Assembly (NCBI GenBank): GCA_038881895.1
Contig: JAVZOV010000003.1
Location: 1 to 64,000, forward strand
Length of the DNA stretch: 64,000 bases
Origin: Thermoprotei archaeon
GTDB lineage: Archaea; Thermoproteota; Thermoprotei; Gearchaeales; WAQG01
Direction: 5' to 3'
The translations under genes and the position numbers were made by a program. Positions 1-8,160 of the stretch are shown piece by piece. How positions within the stretch are numbered: position 1 is the stretch's first letter; each line of letters opens with the position of its first letter. Under the pieces are notes generated by a model. It saw only the letters and a program-made list of their open reading frames with translations, searched no databases and was not told the origin of the DNA.

Positions 1-2
1 GA

Positions 3-122
3 GCCATCAACATCGCTAAAAAATTTGAGAGGTGGATGAGCTATATGCCCATCCACGGGGCTGCAAGTGAACCAGCCCATAACCAGCCTAAGCTGGAAGC
101 CCCATCCGTAAGGGTGGGGTAG
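3..122 (+). CDS. TnpB C-terminal end (cut by window edge)
   Basis: The frame runs in from before the window and stops at 120-122. It starts AINIAKKFERW, the usual tail just after the last RuvC aspartate and zinc ribbon of IS200/IS605-family TnpB, an RNA-guided nuclease encoded by the transposon. The catalytic part lies outside the window, so activity cannot be judged. The last codons overlap the hairpin that forms the right end of the element, as is normal for this family. Confidence 0.7.
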   Translation, partial: AINIAKKFERWMSYMPIHGAASEPAHNQPKLEAPSVRVG

Positions 123-128
123 TTCACC
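96..128 (+). mobile_element. Right-end hairpin of IS200/IS605-type element
   Basis: Bases 100-107 pair with 112-119 (8 bp, one G-U) around a GTAA loop, followed by TAGTTCACC. It sits at the 3' end of the tnpB fragment and matches the expected position of the transposon right end, which is also the 3' end of the guide RNA scaffold. Degraded copies of the same hairpin-plus-AGTTCA type occur near 25991-26025 and 42590-42632. Confidence 0.6.
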
Positions 129-159
129 GGTACTCTGCCAAGACCATATGATAGAGGTT

Positions 160-535
160 CAATAAGCAATGCTTGCACAATTGATAAGAATATCTTAGAT
201 AAAACATTAGAATTCGGAAAATGGAAGTGATTAGTTTCAAGTCATTCTGTGACTGGAATACCAAACGCTTCAATACTTGTGAAAGCTGATAATACTGAGG
301 AAGTTTTATTAGATAGGAACATTAAAACAAGAGCGCGAGCGGATGCCACCTCCAGCTGTTAAAACGGTTAAAGACTTAATCTTTTGGCAATATACAAAGA
401 TAATCGCAGAGTCTGCAGGATTCGGTTAAGAGAAATTGGGGTTTTGTAATGAATAAGTTTAAACAATTGCAAAAAGGGGAGATGCTCACCATCAATAACT
501 TTTACACTAAGGTTTTCATTAAAATCTTGTTTCTT
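160..535 (+). pseudogene. Decayed protein gene, family not recognised
   Basis: Protein-like stretches appear in different frames on the + strand. One reads HSVTGIPNASILVKADNTEE (about 240-300). Another reads MPPPAVKTVKDLIFWQY (343-393). After a stop and frame change, RNWGFVMNKFKQLQKGEM follows (about 429-485). The order and continuity suggest one or two small genes ruined by stops and frameshifts, not intergenic noise. The 61-codon open frame starting at 449 is part of this wreck and runs into the end of citrate synthase on the other strand. I cannot assign a family. Confidence 0.4.
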
Positions 536-565
536 AACGTTATTAAAAAAATAAAAGTGAGTATT

Positions 566-1717
566 TCAGCGTTGATCAATCTGCATGTATGGTTTATTGA
601 GTTCTCCTATATAGTAAAGTCTGGGTCTGAGTAACCTATTGTTTGCTACGTATTCCATTATGTGCGATGACCATCCTGCAACTCGTGCTAACACAAATAG
701 TGGTGTGTATAGGTCTATTGGTATCTTCATTCCATAGTATGGTATACCGCTCCAATAATCTACATTTGGGAATATTCCTCTATCTGCTAGCTTCTCAATT
801 ACTAATTTTTCAAGTTTTTCTGCTACTTCGTACAAAGTTTTCAGTTCTCCGCCGTACATGTCTGCAAATTTTTTCGAGTATTCTCTGAAAATCTTTGCTC
901 TCGGGTCGTAGGACTTGTATACTCTATGTCCACATCCCATTATTCTTCTTTTTTGGGCTACTGCATTTTTAAACCATTCGTCAACTTTATCTGGCGACCC
1001 TATTTCTAGGAATTGTTTCATTGCTTCCTCGTTCGCACCACCGTGTAATGGTCCTCTTAATGCACCAATTCCTGCAACGATTGCGGAATAATAATCTGAG
1101 AGTGTTGAAGCGACAACTACACTTGCGAATGCTGACGCATTCATTTCGTGCTCTGCATAGAGTATGTTCGACACATCCATGGTCTTAGCCCATAATTCTG
1201 ATGGCTTTTCACCATGTAGCATGTAGAGGAAGTTTGCTGAATGATCTAGTTTTAGATCGGGATCTATGACTTCTTTTCCTGTTCGTATTCTATGATAAGC
1301 AGCAATTATTGTCGGTATTTTTGCTGTCAGTCTAATGGATTTCCTGTACACTCCATCTAATGATAAATCACTACGTCCGGGATCTAAGTTACCTAGATAC
1401 GATACTAGGGTTCTGAGAACTTCCATTGGGTGTGTGTCTTTGGGTATTTTTCGTATTAGTTCTATGACCTCTTTAGGTATTTCTCTATTCTCTTTTAACC
1501 AGCCTTTAAAATCTTCAAGTTCTTTTCTTTTTGGTAATCTCCCATAAAAGAGTAAATACGTGACCTCTTCATAAGTACTATACGTAGCTAGATCTTCAAT
1601 ACTATAACCTCTGTAATATAATCTGCTATTAAATCCGTCTATGAAGCAGATGCTTGATTCGTCCATATAAATGTTCTCAAGACCTTTATATATTACAGGC
1701 TTTTCTTGTGAGACCAA
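566..1717 (-). CDS. gltA: Citrate synthase
   Basis: Condenses acetyl-CoA and oxaloacetate to citrate in the cytoplasm, the entry step of the oxidative TCA cycle. At 383 residues it has the usual archaeal/bacterial type II length. The catalytic residues are visible: H225 in [11 protein letters not shown]264 in GCGHRVYK and D320 in FPNVDYWSG, plus the conserved AEHEMNAS around H190. The start is TTG at 1717-1715, chosen because a GGTGAT ribosome site lies at 1728-1723, five bases upstream, and a TATA box precedes it. It is divergent from the KaiC-like gene. A 2-methylcitrate synthase cannot be excluded, but no prpB/prpD neighbours are present. Confidence 0.93.
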   Translation of the reverse strand: MVSQEKPVIYKGLENIYMDESSICFIDGFNSRLYYRGYSIEDLATYSTYEEVTYLLFYGRLPKRKELEDFKGWLKENREIPKEVIELIRKIPKDTHPMEVLRTLVSYLGNLDPGRSDLSLDGVYRKSIRLTAKIPTIIAAYHRIRTGKEVIDPDLKLDHSANFLYMLHGEKPSELWAKTMDVSNILYAEHEMNASAFASVVVASTLSDYYSAIVAGIGALRGPLHGGANEEAMKQFLEIGSPDKVDEWFKNAVAQKRRIMGCGHRVYKSYDPRAKIFREYSKKFADMYGGELKTLYEVAEKLEKLVIEKLADRGIFPNVDYWSGIPYYGMKIPIDLYTPLFVLARVAGWSSHIMEYVANNRLLRPRLYYIGELNKPYMQIDQR

Positions 1718-1741
1718 AATCTATCACCAAATACTTTTTGT

Positions 1742-1762
1742 TTATACATGTATATAAATATT
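1742..1762 (-). promoter_or_regulatory. TATA promoter of citrate synthase
   Basis: Read on the minus strand this is an A/T block with TTTATATAC, about 35-40 bases before the TTG start. That spacing leaves room for a short leader with the GGTGAT site at 1728-1723. Confidence 0.5.
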
Positions 1763-1955
1763 TTGCTAATGAAAATACTTCAGAGTGATAATAAATATTT
1801 TCAAATTGAACGTGAAGCAAAAGATCAAAATAATAATGTAATACAAAATAATATTTCTTTCATTATAAGAAAGTCTGTCATCAAAAATCATAAATATCGC
1901 TAAAAATGACGATAGATTTAAAAGTTTCATTATAATATTTATGCATTAGAAGATT

Positions 1956-2735
1956 ATGGTTATGGGAGCAAAAGCAGAAGAGAGGATTAAGAGATTATCT
2001 ACTGGAGTTAAGGGTTTTGATGAGCTTATAGGTGGAGGTATTCCAGAAGGTTTCTTTGTTGCTTTAGTCGGAGAGCCTGGTACTGGTAAAACAATATTTT
2101 CAATACATTATATTGCTCAAGGTTTGAATGATGGTGATAAGTGTATTTATGTCACTACTGAGGAAAGCAAAGAATCAGTTATTAGACAAGCCCAACAATT
2201 TGGGTTTGATTTTACAAAATATATAAAAGATGGTAAATTAATCATGATCGATGCTTTAATGAAAGAAAAACAGGATGAATGGACTATTATTAATTTAAAT
2301 GTTGACGAACTAATTCAGAAAATAATAGCTGCAAAACAGAGGTTAGGATATGGTAGGGCACGCTTAGTTATAGATTCGCTTTCGGCATTCTTCTTAGATA
2401 GACCTGCTATGGCTAGAAGAGATAGTTATAATGTAAAGCGTACATTATATAAATGGGGACTTACAGTATTAGCAACATCACAATATGCTATAACTACTGG
2501 AGAAGCATTCGGATGGGGGATTGAGCACATAGCTGATGGTATAATAAGATTCAGAAAAGCAATCAAAAATGGTGTATTAAAAAGATATATCATGGTCGAG
2601 AAAATGCGTCAAACACCGCATGATCTACACTTATGGGAGATTGAAATCATAGATGGGATAGGATTAGTGCTTTTAGAAAAAACTAATATGAGAGCAGAAG
2701 ATTACGCCGCATCTAAATATTCGAAGAACACGTGA
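1956..2735 (+). CDS. KaiC/RadA-like ATPase (aRadC-type RecA-fold protein)
   Basis: A single RecA/KaiC domain of 259 residues. Walker A is GEPGTGKT at residues 39-46 and Walker B is ARLVIDSLS near residue 137. The N-terminal STGVKGFDELIGGGIP box is typical of archaeal single-domain KaiC-like proteins. These are RadA paralogs linked in some archaea to DNA repair or to signalling; the exact role here is unknown. An alternative start is ATG at 1962. A TATA-like TTTAAAAG lies near 1918. It stands alone, divergent from citrate synthase. Confidence 0.85.
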   Translation: MVMGAKAEERIKRLSTGVKGFDELIGGGIPEGFFVALVGEPGTGKTIFSIHYIAQGLNDGDKCIYVTTEESKESVIRQAQQFGFDFTKYIKDGKLIMIDALMKEKQDEWTIINLNVDELIQKIIAAKQRLGYGRARLVIDSLSAFFLDRPAMARRDSYNVKRTLYKWGLTVLATSQYAITTGEAFGWGIEHIADGIIRFRKAIKNGVLKRYIMVEKMRQTPHDLHLWEIEIIDGIGLVLLEKTNMRAEDYAASKYSKNT

Positions 2736-2769
2736 ACACTCAATTTATTTTTGGTACCACTCTGTAACC

Positions 2770-3020
2770 AAAGTCAAGAAGATTCTCATTTCTAAGATAC
2801 TCATTGTTTATCATCCTTTAGACTTCCTCAGCATCCCACATCAGAAGCGAGGAGTGTGTCATCACACTGTTAATGGTTTCCCAGAAAGGTGATTTCCTGA
2901 GCAAGCTCTATATTGATTATGCAGTATCCTTGTTCAAAAGCATTATCTAAACACTTACTTAAGCTTATTGACAATTCATCCCAGAACTAGAGTTCTATTT
3001 TCAGTCAAATTCTTTCGTAA
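2770..3020 (-). repeat. Relic of IS200/IS605-type element
   Basis: Positions 2968-3017, read on the minus strand, match the recurring left-end hairpin (GAACTCTAGTTC followed by TGGGATGAATTGTCAA). The stretch near 2790-2840 resembles the right end (AAGATTCTCATTTCT, AGACTTCCTC). Nothing coding remains between them. It is interpreted as a nearly erased element. Confidence 0.4.
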
Positions 3021-3120
3021 GTGTTATTATTTTTAAACTAAATTAAATTATTTCCAATTTTTAAATAATTAAATAAAATTTCATGAAAATTTTTCTAAAT
3101 AATTAGATTTTATCTTATGA

Positions 3121-3140
3121 TCGAAAGTTATATATTTTCT
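3121..3140 (+). promoter_or_regulatory. Promoter of the structured RNA
   Basis: CGAAAG followed by TTATATATT at 3122-3137 looks like a BRE plus TATA box. It lies about 25 bases before the base of the RNA stem at 3154, the normal archaeal spacing. Confidence 0.55.
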
Positions 3141-3153
3141 AAGAACTAAAAAT

Positions 3154-3333
3154 AAATGCTGACCGGAAAGCAAGCTTAATCCGAACGCAACACAAATCAT
3201 CACCCGGCTGTAATCATCAACGGAAGGCCTGGAAATCCTGCGAAAGCAGGATGGAAGGGCTGGAAGTTGGTGAGATACCGCTGAGTGATGACGGTTGTTG
3301 TGTTTGGATTGGGCTTAGATCCGGTCAGCATTT
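3154..3333 (+). ncRNA. Unidentified rod-shaped structured RNA, about 180 nt
   Basis: A GC-richer island in AT-rich sequence that folds end to end. P1 pairs 3154-3166 with 3321-3333 (13 bp, perfect). P2 pairs 3172-3192 with 3296-3316 (21 bp, four G-U). After a 4x4 loop, 3197-3203 pairs with 3285-3291, and 3215-3221 with 3266-3272. The tip has two symmetric internal loops, GGAA facing GGAA (3222-3225/3262-3265 and 3231-3234/3253-3256), separated by about 5 bp. It ends in a 7-bp stem with a GAAA tetraloop at 3242-3245. All wobble pairs are G-U on this strand and none is A-C, so the + strand is the RNA. A T-rich stretch follows at 3331-3350. I do not recognise it as SRP RNA, RNase P RNA or a riboswitch (the next gene is on the other strand). 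Confidence 0.7.
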
Positions 3334-3689
3334 CTTGTCATCATTTTTATTTAGCTTCATTCTTGTCAATCTCCACAGTTAAAGGAGATTCTTGCTTAAA
3401 TAGACTTGATGTAATTTGTGTGAAAGAAGCTTTCGCTCTGAATCTAGCATCATCCATAGGCTGCTAAGTGATCAAGTCTGCCTCAATAAGGATTTAACAT
3501 CTCTCTATTGAAATCCATACGCACCAAAATTACTGACTGCACCTTATTGACAATCTTATCCTGGTAAAAACTGTAAACTTTCTTGTCGATTCTTTTTGTA
3601 AATAAGAAACTAAATGAAAATTTAAGATTGGGGTTTATAAGGTTCATACTATTGTGTTTTGAACAGTAAGATTAAATTTAGTGTAATAG
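3334..3689. other. Intergenic stretch with a transposon-end relic
   Basis: No gene is seen. Positions 3546-3593, read on the minus strand, resemble the left-end repeat (ATCGACAAGAAAGTTTACAG, ending AGATTGTCAAT). The rest is AT-rich without clear signals. Confidence 0.4.
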
Positions 3690-3908
3690 CTATCCTCCAC
3701 CGATGATTGGGATTATGATTACTTCATCGTCGTTACTTATTTCTGTTGTAAAGTCAGCGTTTTTTCCGTTTACTAATATTATTGCTCGTTCCTTATCTGG
3801 TAGTTCTCCTATTATGTCTATGAGTCTTTTTGGTTTTTCTAGTTGAATTTCTATGAGCTCTTTGCCTAATATATATCTGAAAAAGCCTACTGGTTTGATT
3901 TTTGCCAA
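3690..3908 (-). CDS. MoaD/ThiS-family ubiquitin-like protein
   Basis: A 72-residue beta-grasp protein ending in IIGGG. The terminal Gly-Gly is the site that is adenylated and thiocarboxylated to donate sulfur in molybdopterin or thiamine synthesis. The start is TTG at 3908-3906, since GGTGAT overlaps the stop of the aldehyde ferredoxin oxidoreductase just upstream. This tight coupling suggests it supplies sulfur for the tungstopterin cofactor of that enzyme, though a protein-modifier or tRNA-thiolation role is possible. Pairing of AOR and MoaD genes is common in archaea; the specific partnership is inferred. Confidence 0.8.
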   Translation of the reverse strand: MAKIKPVGFFRYILGKELIEIQLEKPKRLIDIIGELPDKERAIILVNGKNADFTTEISNDDEVIIIPIIGGG

Positions 3909-3912
3909 ATTA

Positions 3913-5742
3913 TCACCTCAGTTTTATGTATCTTGAAAGTTCTTGCGCGACGTTTTCTAGTCCTGAATTAATTAGAGCTTGTTTTGTTGGTATTCCATGT
4001 TCATCCCAGTTTCTTATTTCATAGTACCATGAAAGCATTTTATTGTAGTCATCATAAGATAACTTAACACCTTTCAACGGTCCCTTTGTTAGAGGTTCTT
4101 TAAACCATCGCGCAGGTGGATAATCTATTTCCCTACTCCACGAACCTCCGGATGCTATTGTCTCTCTTATCCAGTATGCTCTCATTAAGTTGTAAATTCT
4201 ATCTGCTACTTTGAACATATCATCTAATGTCATGTCTATACCAGTGGCTGCTTTGAAGTATCCTGGATAGTTTTCGATCTCATATCCGAGTTCTACCCAT
4301 GGGAATCTACATGCCACCAATGTTTCAAAGATTCCTCCTCGTATCCGTTGCATCCATATGAGTTTTTCTACCTTTTCTTTATTGACTGCAAAACGACCCA
4401 TCTGTATTTCTGTTGATATGAACCATGCATCTTTGTGATGTGCGCCTATAGGTGATGTGCCGTAAGCTAATGCCATTCCTGGCGCGGCGTGACAATCATA
4501 GGCGGAGATTTCAAGACCTTTAACGTGCATTGCAAAATCCTCAGCTCCGTGACCTAATTTCTTACCAGCATTTCTTGTTCCTTCTGCCAGTAAATTACCT
4601 ATACCTTTTCTATAAGCTATGTCTTTAGCTAATTCTATGGCTGCGATAGAATCTCCCCATTCCATTTTTTCGTCTATGAGATGTTTTTCTGATGCTTCCA
4701 TGGCAAATCCAATTACGGAACCTAAACTTATAGTATCCATCCCAAGATCGTCTGCTATTTTATTCAGAACTGCTATTTTACTATAATCTCCTATTCCTAT
4801 ATTAGGGCCTAACATGCCCACATTTTCATAATCTATCTCTGCAACTACATCACCTTTTATAATCATTCCGCAAATCATGTTACATGAGGGGCATCCTTTT
4901 TGCCTGATTTTAATTTTTTCCATCGCGTAACCGTTAACATTATCAGCATCGTCAAAAATTCCCTCTCTAAAGTTATATGTTGGTAATACACTATTAGCTT
5001 GCGCCCACTCTACGGTAGCGACTGTTCCTTGTCGCATCCAAAATTGATAACCAGGTTTTTGCTTTACAGCCTTATAACCTTCGGTTCCTAGCCTATTAAC
5101 CAAGTTTTTATCATAATACGGAAGATCTTCTGTACCTTTGAACGCAATGGATTTTAGGTTTTTTGAACCCATGACTGCCCCTATACCTGGTCTTCCACCG
5201 GATCGTCCGCCCTCTGATACAATTGTTGCAAATTTTACTAGGTTTTCACCAGCCGGTCCTATAGAGATTACACCAACAGTACCATGATTTTTTTTCAGCT
5301 TCTCTTCAGTTTCAATTGTTGTTAGACTCCAGAGATCGTCTGCCGGTAATAATTGAACTTTATCATTTTCTACGTAAATATATGTCGGTTTTTGGGCTTT
5401 CCCCTCAATGACTAATGCATCATAACCAGCTCGTCTCATATGATATGCAGCCATTGTGCCAATGTTACCATCACCATAACCACCCGTGAGTGGTGATTTT
5501 GCAGCCACTACCATTTTTCCACTACTAGGCATCGGTATCGTAGTAAGCGGTCCTGAAGCTATTATAAGCTTATTATCAGGTGAGAGTGGATTTGTACCAG
5601 GTGGTACTTCATCCCAAAGAATTTTGGCAGCGAATCCTCTGCCTCCGATATATTTTAATGCGAATTCCAGATCAAAAGTTTGTGTTTGCACCTTATTATT
5701 AGATAAATTGATCCTGAGTATTTTCCCACTCCAACCATACAA
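3913..5742 (-). CDS. Tungsten aldehyde ferredoxin oxidoreductase (AOR family), copy 1
   Basis: Oxidises aldehydes to acids with ferredoxin as acceptor, using tungsten bis-pterin and a 4Fe-4S cluster. At 609 residues it is typical. The cluster ligands are C284, C287, C291 (CPSCNMIC) and C478 (VACRFPW). The N-terminal MYGWSGKILRINL and the glycine-rich pterin-binding region around GGRGFAAK and SPLTGGYGDGN are family hallmarks. It shares a transcript with the MoaD-like gene that follows. Substrate cannot be told from sequence; it could be AOR, FOR, GAPOR or a WOR-type member. A second, clearly different paralog lies at 60131-61918. Confidence 0.92.
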   Translation of the reverse strand: MYGWSGKILRINLSNNKVQTQTFDLEFALKYIGGRGFAAKILWDEVPPGTNPLSPDNKLIIASGPLTTIPMPSSGKMVVAAKSPLTGGYGDGNIGTMAAYHMRRAGYDALVIEGKAQKPTYIYVENDKVQLLPADDLWSLTTIETEEKLKKNHGTVGVISIGPAGENLVKFATIVSEGGRSGGRPGIGAVMGSKNLKSIAFKGTEDLPYYDKNLVNRLGTEGYKAVKQKPGYQFWMRQGTVATVEWAQANSVLPTYNFREGIFDDADNVNGYAMEKIKIRQKGCPSCNMICGMIIKGDVVAEIDYENVGMLGPNIGIGDYSKIAVLNKIADDLGMDTISLGSVIGFAMEASEKHLIDEKMEWGDSIAAIELAKDIAYRKGIGNLLAEGTRNAGKKLGHGAEDFAMHVKGLEISAYDCHAAPGMALAYGTSPIGAHHKDAWFISTEIQMGRFAVNKEKVEKLIWMQRIRGGIFETLVACRFPWVELGYEIENYPGYFKAATGIDMTLDDMFKVADRIYNLMRAYWIRETIASGGSWSREIDYPPARWFKEPLTKGPLKGVKLSYDDYNKMLSWYYEIRNWDEHGIPTKQALINSGLENVAQELSRYIKLR

Positions 5743-5871
5743 AGTTTAACACCAACATTAATAAGAGACTATTAAGATAAATCTTTTTCTTCCTTTAACT
5801 TTTCTAATGATACGTAATTGATAATTAGTTAAGTTTAATATTTGGAAATAAAATCTTATCATGGTGATAAA

Positions 5872-6192
5872 ATGGTTGATTGGAGTGCAATATATAACTT
5901 TGTTCTAAATGGGACTATTTCAGGTATTCCTGTCGCTGGCTTTTCTTTATTTTCTTTCGTATTAGGTCTGGTTATTGGTTATTTATTGAGGAGGTTAATT
6001 AAGTTAGCCTTACTAGTTGGTTTTATAGTGATTATTGCTGGTTATCTAGGGTTCATAAATGTTTCCGAAGTAAAAAGTATGGCTCTGAAATATGGTCCTG
6101 ATATTATTTCATATTTAGCGCTTATCATCGGAATAATACCAACGAGCTTAGGGTTAATAATAGGGTTAATAATAGGTTTCGTTTATGGATAA
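5872..6192 (+). CDS. Small FUN14-like membrane protein
   Basis: A 106-residue protein with hydrophobic segments at roughly residues 15-40, 45-65 and 80-105. The RRLIKLALLVGFIVIIAGYL core resembles archaeal FUN14-domain proteins. The ATG at 5872 is preferred over the upstream TTG frame because GGTGAT lies three bases before it (5863-5868). Function of archaeal FUN14 proteins is unknown. It stands alone between two minus-strand genes. Confidence 0.6.
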   Translation: MVDWSAIYNFVLNGTISGIPVAGFSLFSFVLGLVIGYLLRRLIKLALLVGFIVIIAGYLGFINVSEVKSMALKYGPDIISYLALIIGIIPTSLGLIIGLIIGFVYG

Positions 6193-6264
6193 CGCTTTAC
6201 TTTGTTGAAAACATATTTTTGTCAACATTAACTATGTGAGATTTTCTGTTTATAAAATTTTAAC

Positions 6265-7971
6265 CTATGATGTTTTACTGATTTCTTCTAATTGTCTTAG
6301 TATGTTGTCAATCCTGGTAAATATACGTTGTCGATCTCTCATATAGTTATTATATAACCTTGTGTACGTTTCTCTGGAAATTTTTCCAATACTTATCTGT
6401 CGTTCGAGTTCGTTAACGCTTGCTTTTATTGTTGTAAGTGTTGTGAAATAAGACTCAAGTTCTTTAAGCATATCACTAACTTTACTTCTCGTGTCTCTAA
6501 TTTTTGAACTTAATGTTTTTATTTGACCTTCGATTGTTGCAAGTTCAGATTTTACAACATGCGATCTCTGCGTGTATATTGATTTTTTAATTTTCTTTAA
6601 TTTATAATCTTCATCAAGTTTGTCCAATTCCTGTACTAATGATAATCGTTTGATGTAAAGCTCAGTTAAGTTGCTAATACCGCTAATTGGGACTTTTGTT
6701 ATTTCTTCAGGTGGACGTGTTCTTAGTGATGCCCACAGATATAATGCTATAAATGCACCGCCAGAAATCCCTATCATCAGTATTATATTGAGTGTGTTTA
6801 TGTAACTTACATACGATGCTAAGCGTGTAGTTCCCGAGATAGTCATGGTATCGAATGGTGTTACATTGTATTCTCTATAAATATATACCAGAGGGTTAGA
6901 AGCTTGATAGTCTGTAGGTGATGGTGTTAATGCTATATCTGTTGAACCTGGCGGAAATACTATCATTACAGTAAGATTGTCTATGGGAGCTATTAATCCT
7001 TGGAATATGTCTATTTTTAATTTTGTAATGTCATTCTCAGTTGTGGTCCACAATGTAAGATTTGATGGCTTAGATCTTATGATAAAATACGCTTTATCAC
7101 TATTATTGAGCGAATATCTTAGTATCCATTTATTATCAGTAGTATTAAATGTAAAATCACCTAACTCATCTCCAAAACTTACAATTGTAAGTCCTTGAAG
7201 ATTTGGAGCAAAATCGCTAATTTTAGTATACCCCAAGTATTTAACATAATATTTATCTTCTATGTTAATAGATCCTGACGGTGATATGGTAATAGTCCTT
7301 GCAAGAGACAATGCTCGAAACCATGCAGGATTTGTTACATTCGCGACAATTTGTTCAGCTACCAAATCTATTGGTTTTATGTGTGAGAAACTATATTCCG
7401 CGTAAATATTATTAATTGAAACACTAAACTTAAAGGATGGGATTTCCGGGTATGTGATAGGAGATCCTGCAGTTGAGATCCAGCTATTCTCATAATGTAT
7501 TGTAGCATTAAAACTAGTTATTACATAGTCTAAACCGAGAGTTCTAGGTATTATAATTGTTAAATCAGACATAGGAGACAAGTAATATGCATAAGAACCT
7601 TCTATGAATGAATACTGTAATTTCAGAGGTGTATGCGCCTGAACTGTAGCATGTATAGTTATCTTTAAAGATGAATTGATGGAAGGTTCCACTGTAACTC
7701 TGGGAGTAATTGTAGTATTAGATAATAGTATTTTAAAATTATAGATTGACTTATAAATTTCATATGGTAAATAAAAGCTTACATCATTTACTGTATTATT
7801 AAATTCCAATTCGTCAACTACTACCATGTATCCTGACCTGGCCCACACATCACGCTTTATAGCTACACTTGTGTTAGATGGAGTTTGAGCATAAACAATC
7901 GTGTTAAACATTAGCACTATCAACGGAAGTATTATGAGGATTAAGATTAGCGCAGTTACTGTTTTTTTCAC
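6265..7971 (-). CDS. Secreted/anchored protein with cytoplasmic coiled coil, unknown function
   Basis: It has 568 residues. A signal peptide or N-terminal anchor (about residues 5-29, ending VYA) is followed by about 360 residues of Ser/Thr/Asn-rich, beta-type sequence with many NxS/T sites. One transmembrane segment (about 393-412, ILMIGISGGAFIALYLW) comes next, then a charged cytoplasmic tail of about 150 residues with heptad-like coiled-coil character (421-568). The topology resembles archaeal surface proteins such as integrin-like or S-layer-associated receptors. I recognise no family. Confidence 0.6.
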   Translation of the reverse strand: MKKTVTALILILIILPLIVLMFNTIVYAQTPSNTSVAIKRDVWARSGYMVVVDELEFNNTVNDVSFYLPYEIYKSIYNFKILLSNTTITPRVTVEPSINSSLKITIHATVQAHTPLKLQYSFIEGSYAYYLSPMSDLTIIIPRTLGLDYVITSFNATIHYENSWISTAGSPITYPEIPSFKFSVSINNIYAEYSFSHIKPIDLVAEQIVANVTNPAWFRALSLARTITISPSGSINIEDKYYVKYLGYTKISDFAPNLQGLTIVSFGDELGDFTFNTTDNKWILRYSLNNSDKAYFIIRSKPSNLTLWTTTENDITKLKIDIFQGLIAPIDNLTVMIVFPPGSTDIALTPSPTDYQASNPLVYIYREYNVTPFDTMTISGTTRLASYVSYINTLNIILMIGISGGAFIALYLWASLRTRPPEEITKVPISGISNLTELYIKRLSLVQELDKLDEDYKLKKIKKSIYTQRSHVVKSELATIEGQIKTLSSKIRDTRSKVSDMLKELESYFTTLTTIKASVNELERQISIGKISRETYTRLYNNYMRDRQRIFTRIDNILRQLEEISKTS

Positions 7972-8160
7972 ATCCCTCTACCTCTCACACAAATCAAGGA
8001 ACACAAAAATAAATACTTTCTTTTGAAAAAGAAAGCTTTGCTAGAAAGCAGTTTTTTGCCCTTTTAACATTCTTGTTGATTTCATGTAAAACATGTTAAA
8101 GTTTTTAGAGATAGACATGTTTATTTGGTTTTGTTTCTCTAGTATCATGGTGGTTTAATA

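Noticed and set aside
3154-3333. SRP RNA, RNase P RNA or a riboswitch at the structured RNA
   Set aside because: It is far too short for archaeal SRP RNA and lacks the helix 8 consensus; a UGUAA is present but alone means little. No RNase P core motifs were seen. The next gene is on the opposite strand, so it is not a leader.
3285-3467. 60-codon open frame on + strand
   Set aside because: It lies largely inside the structured RNA and has no ribosome site or protein-like character.
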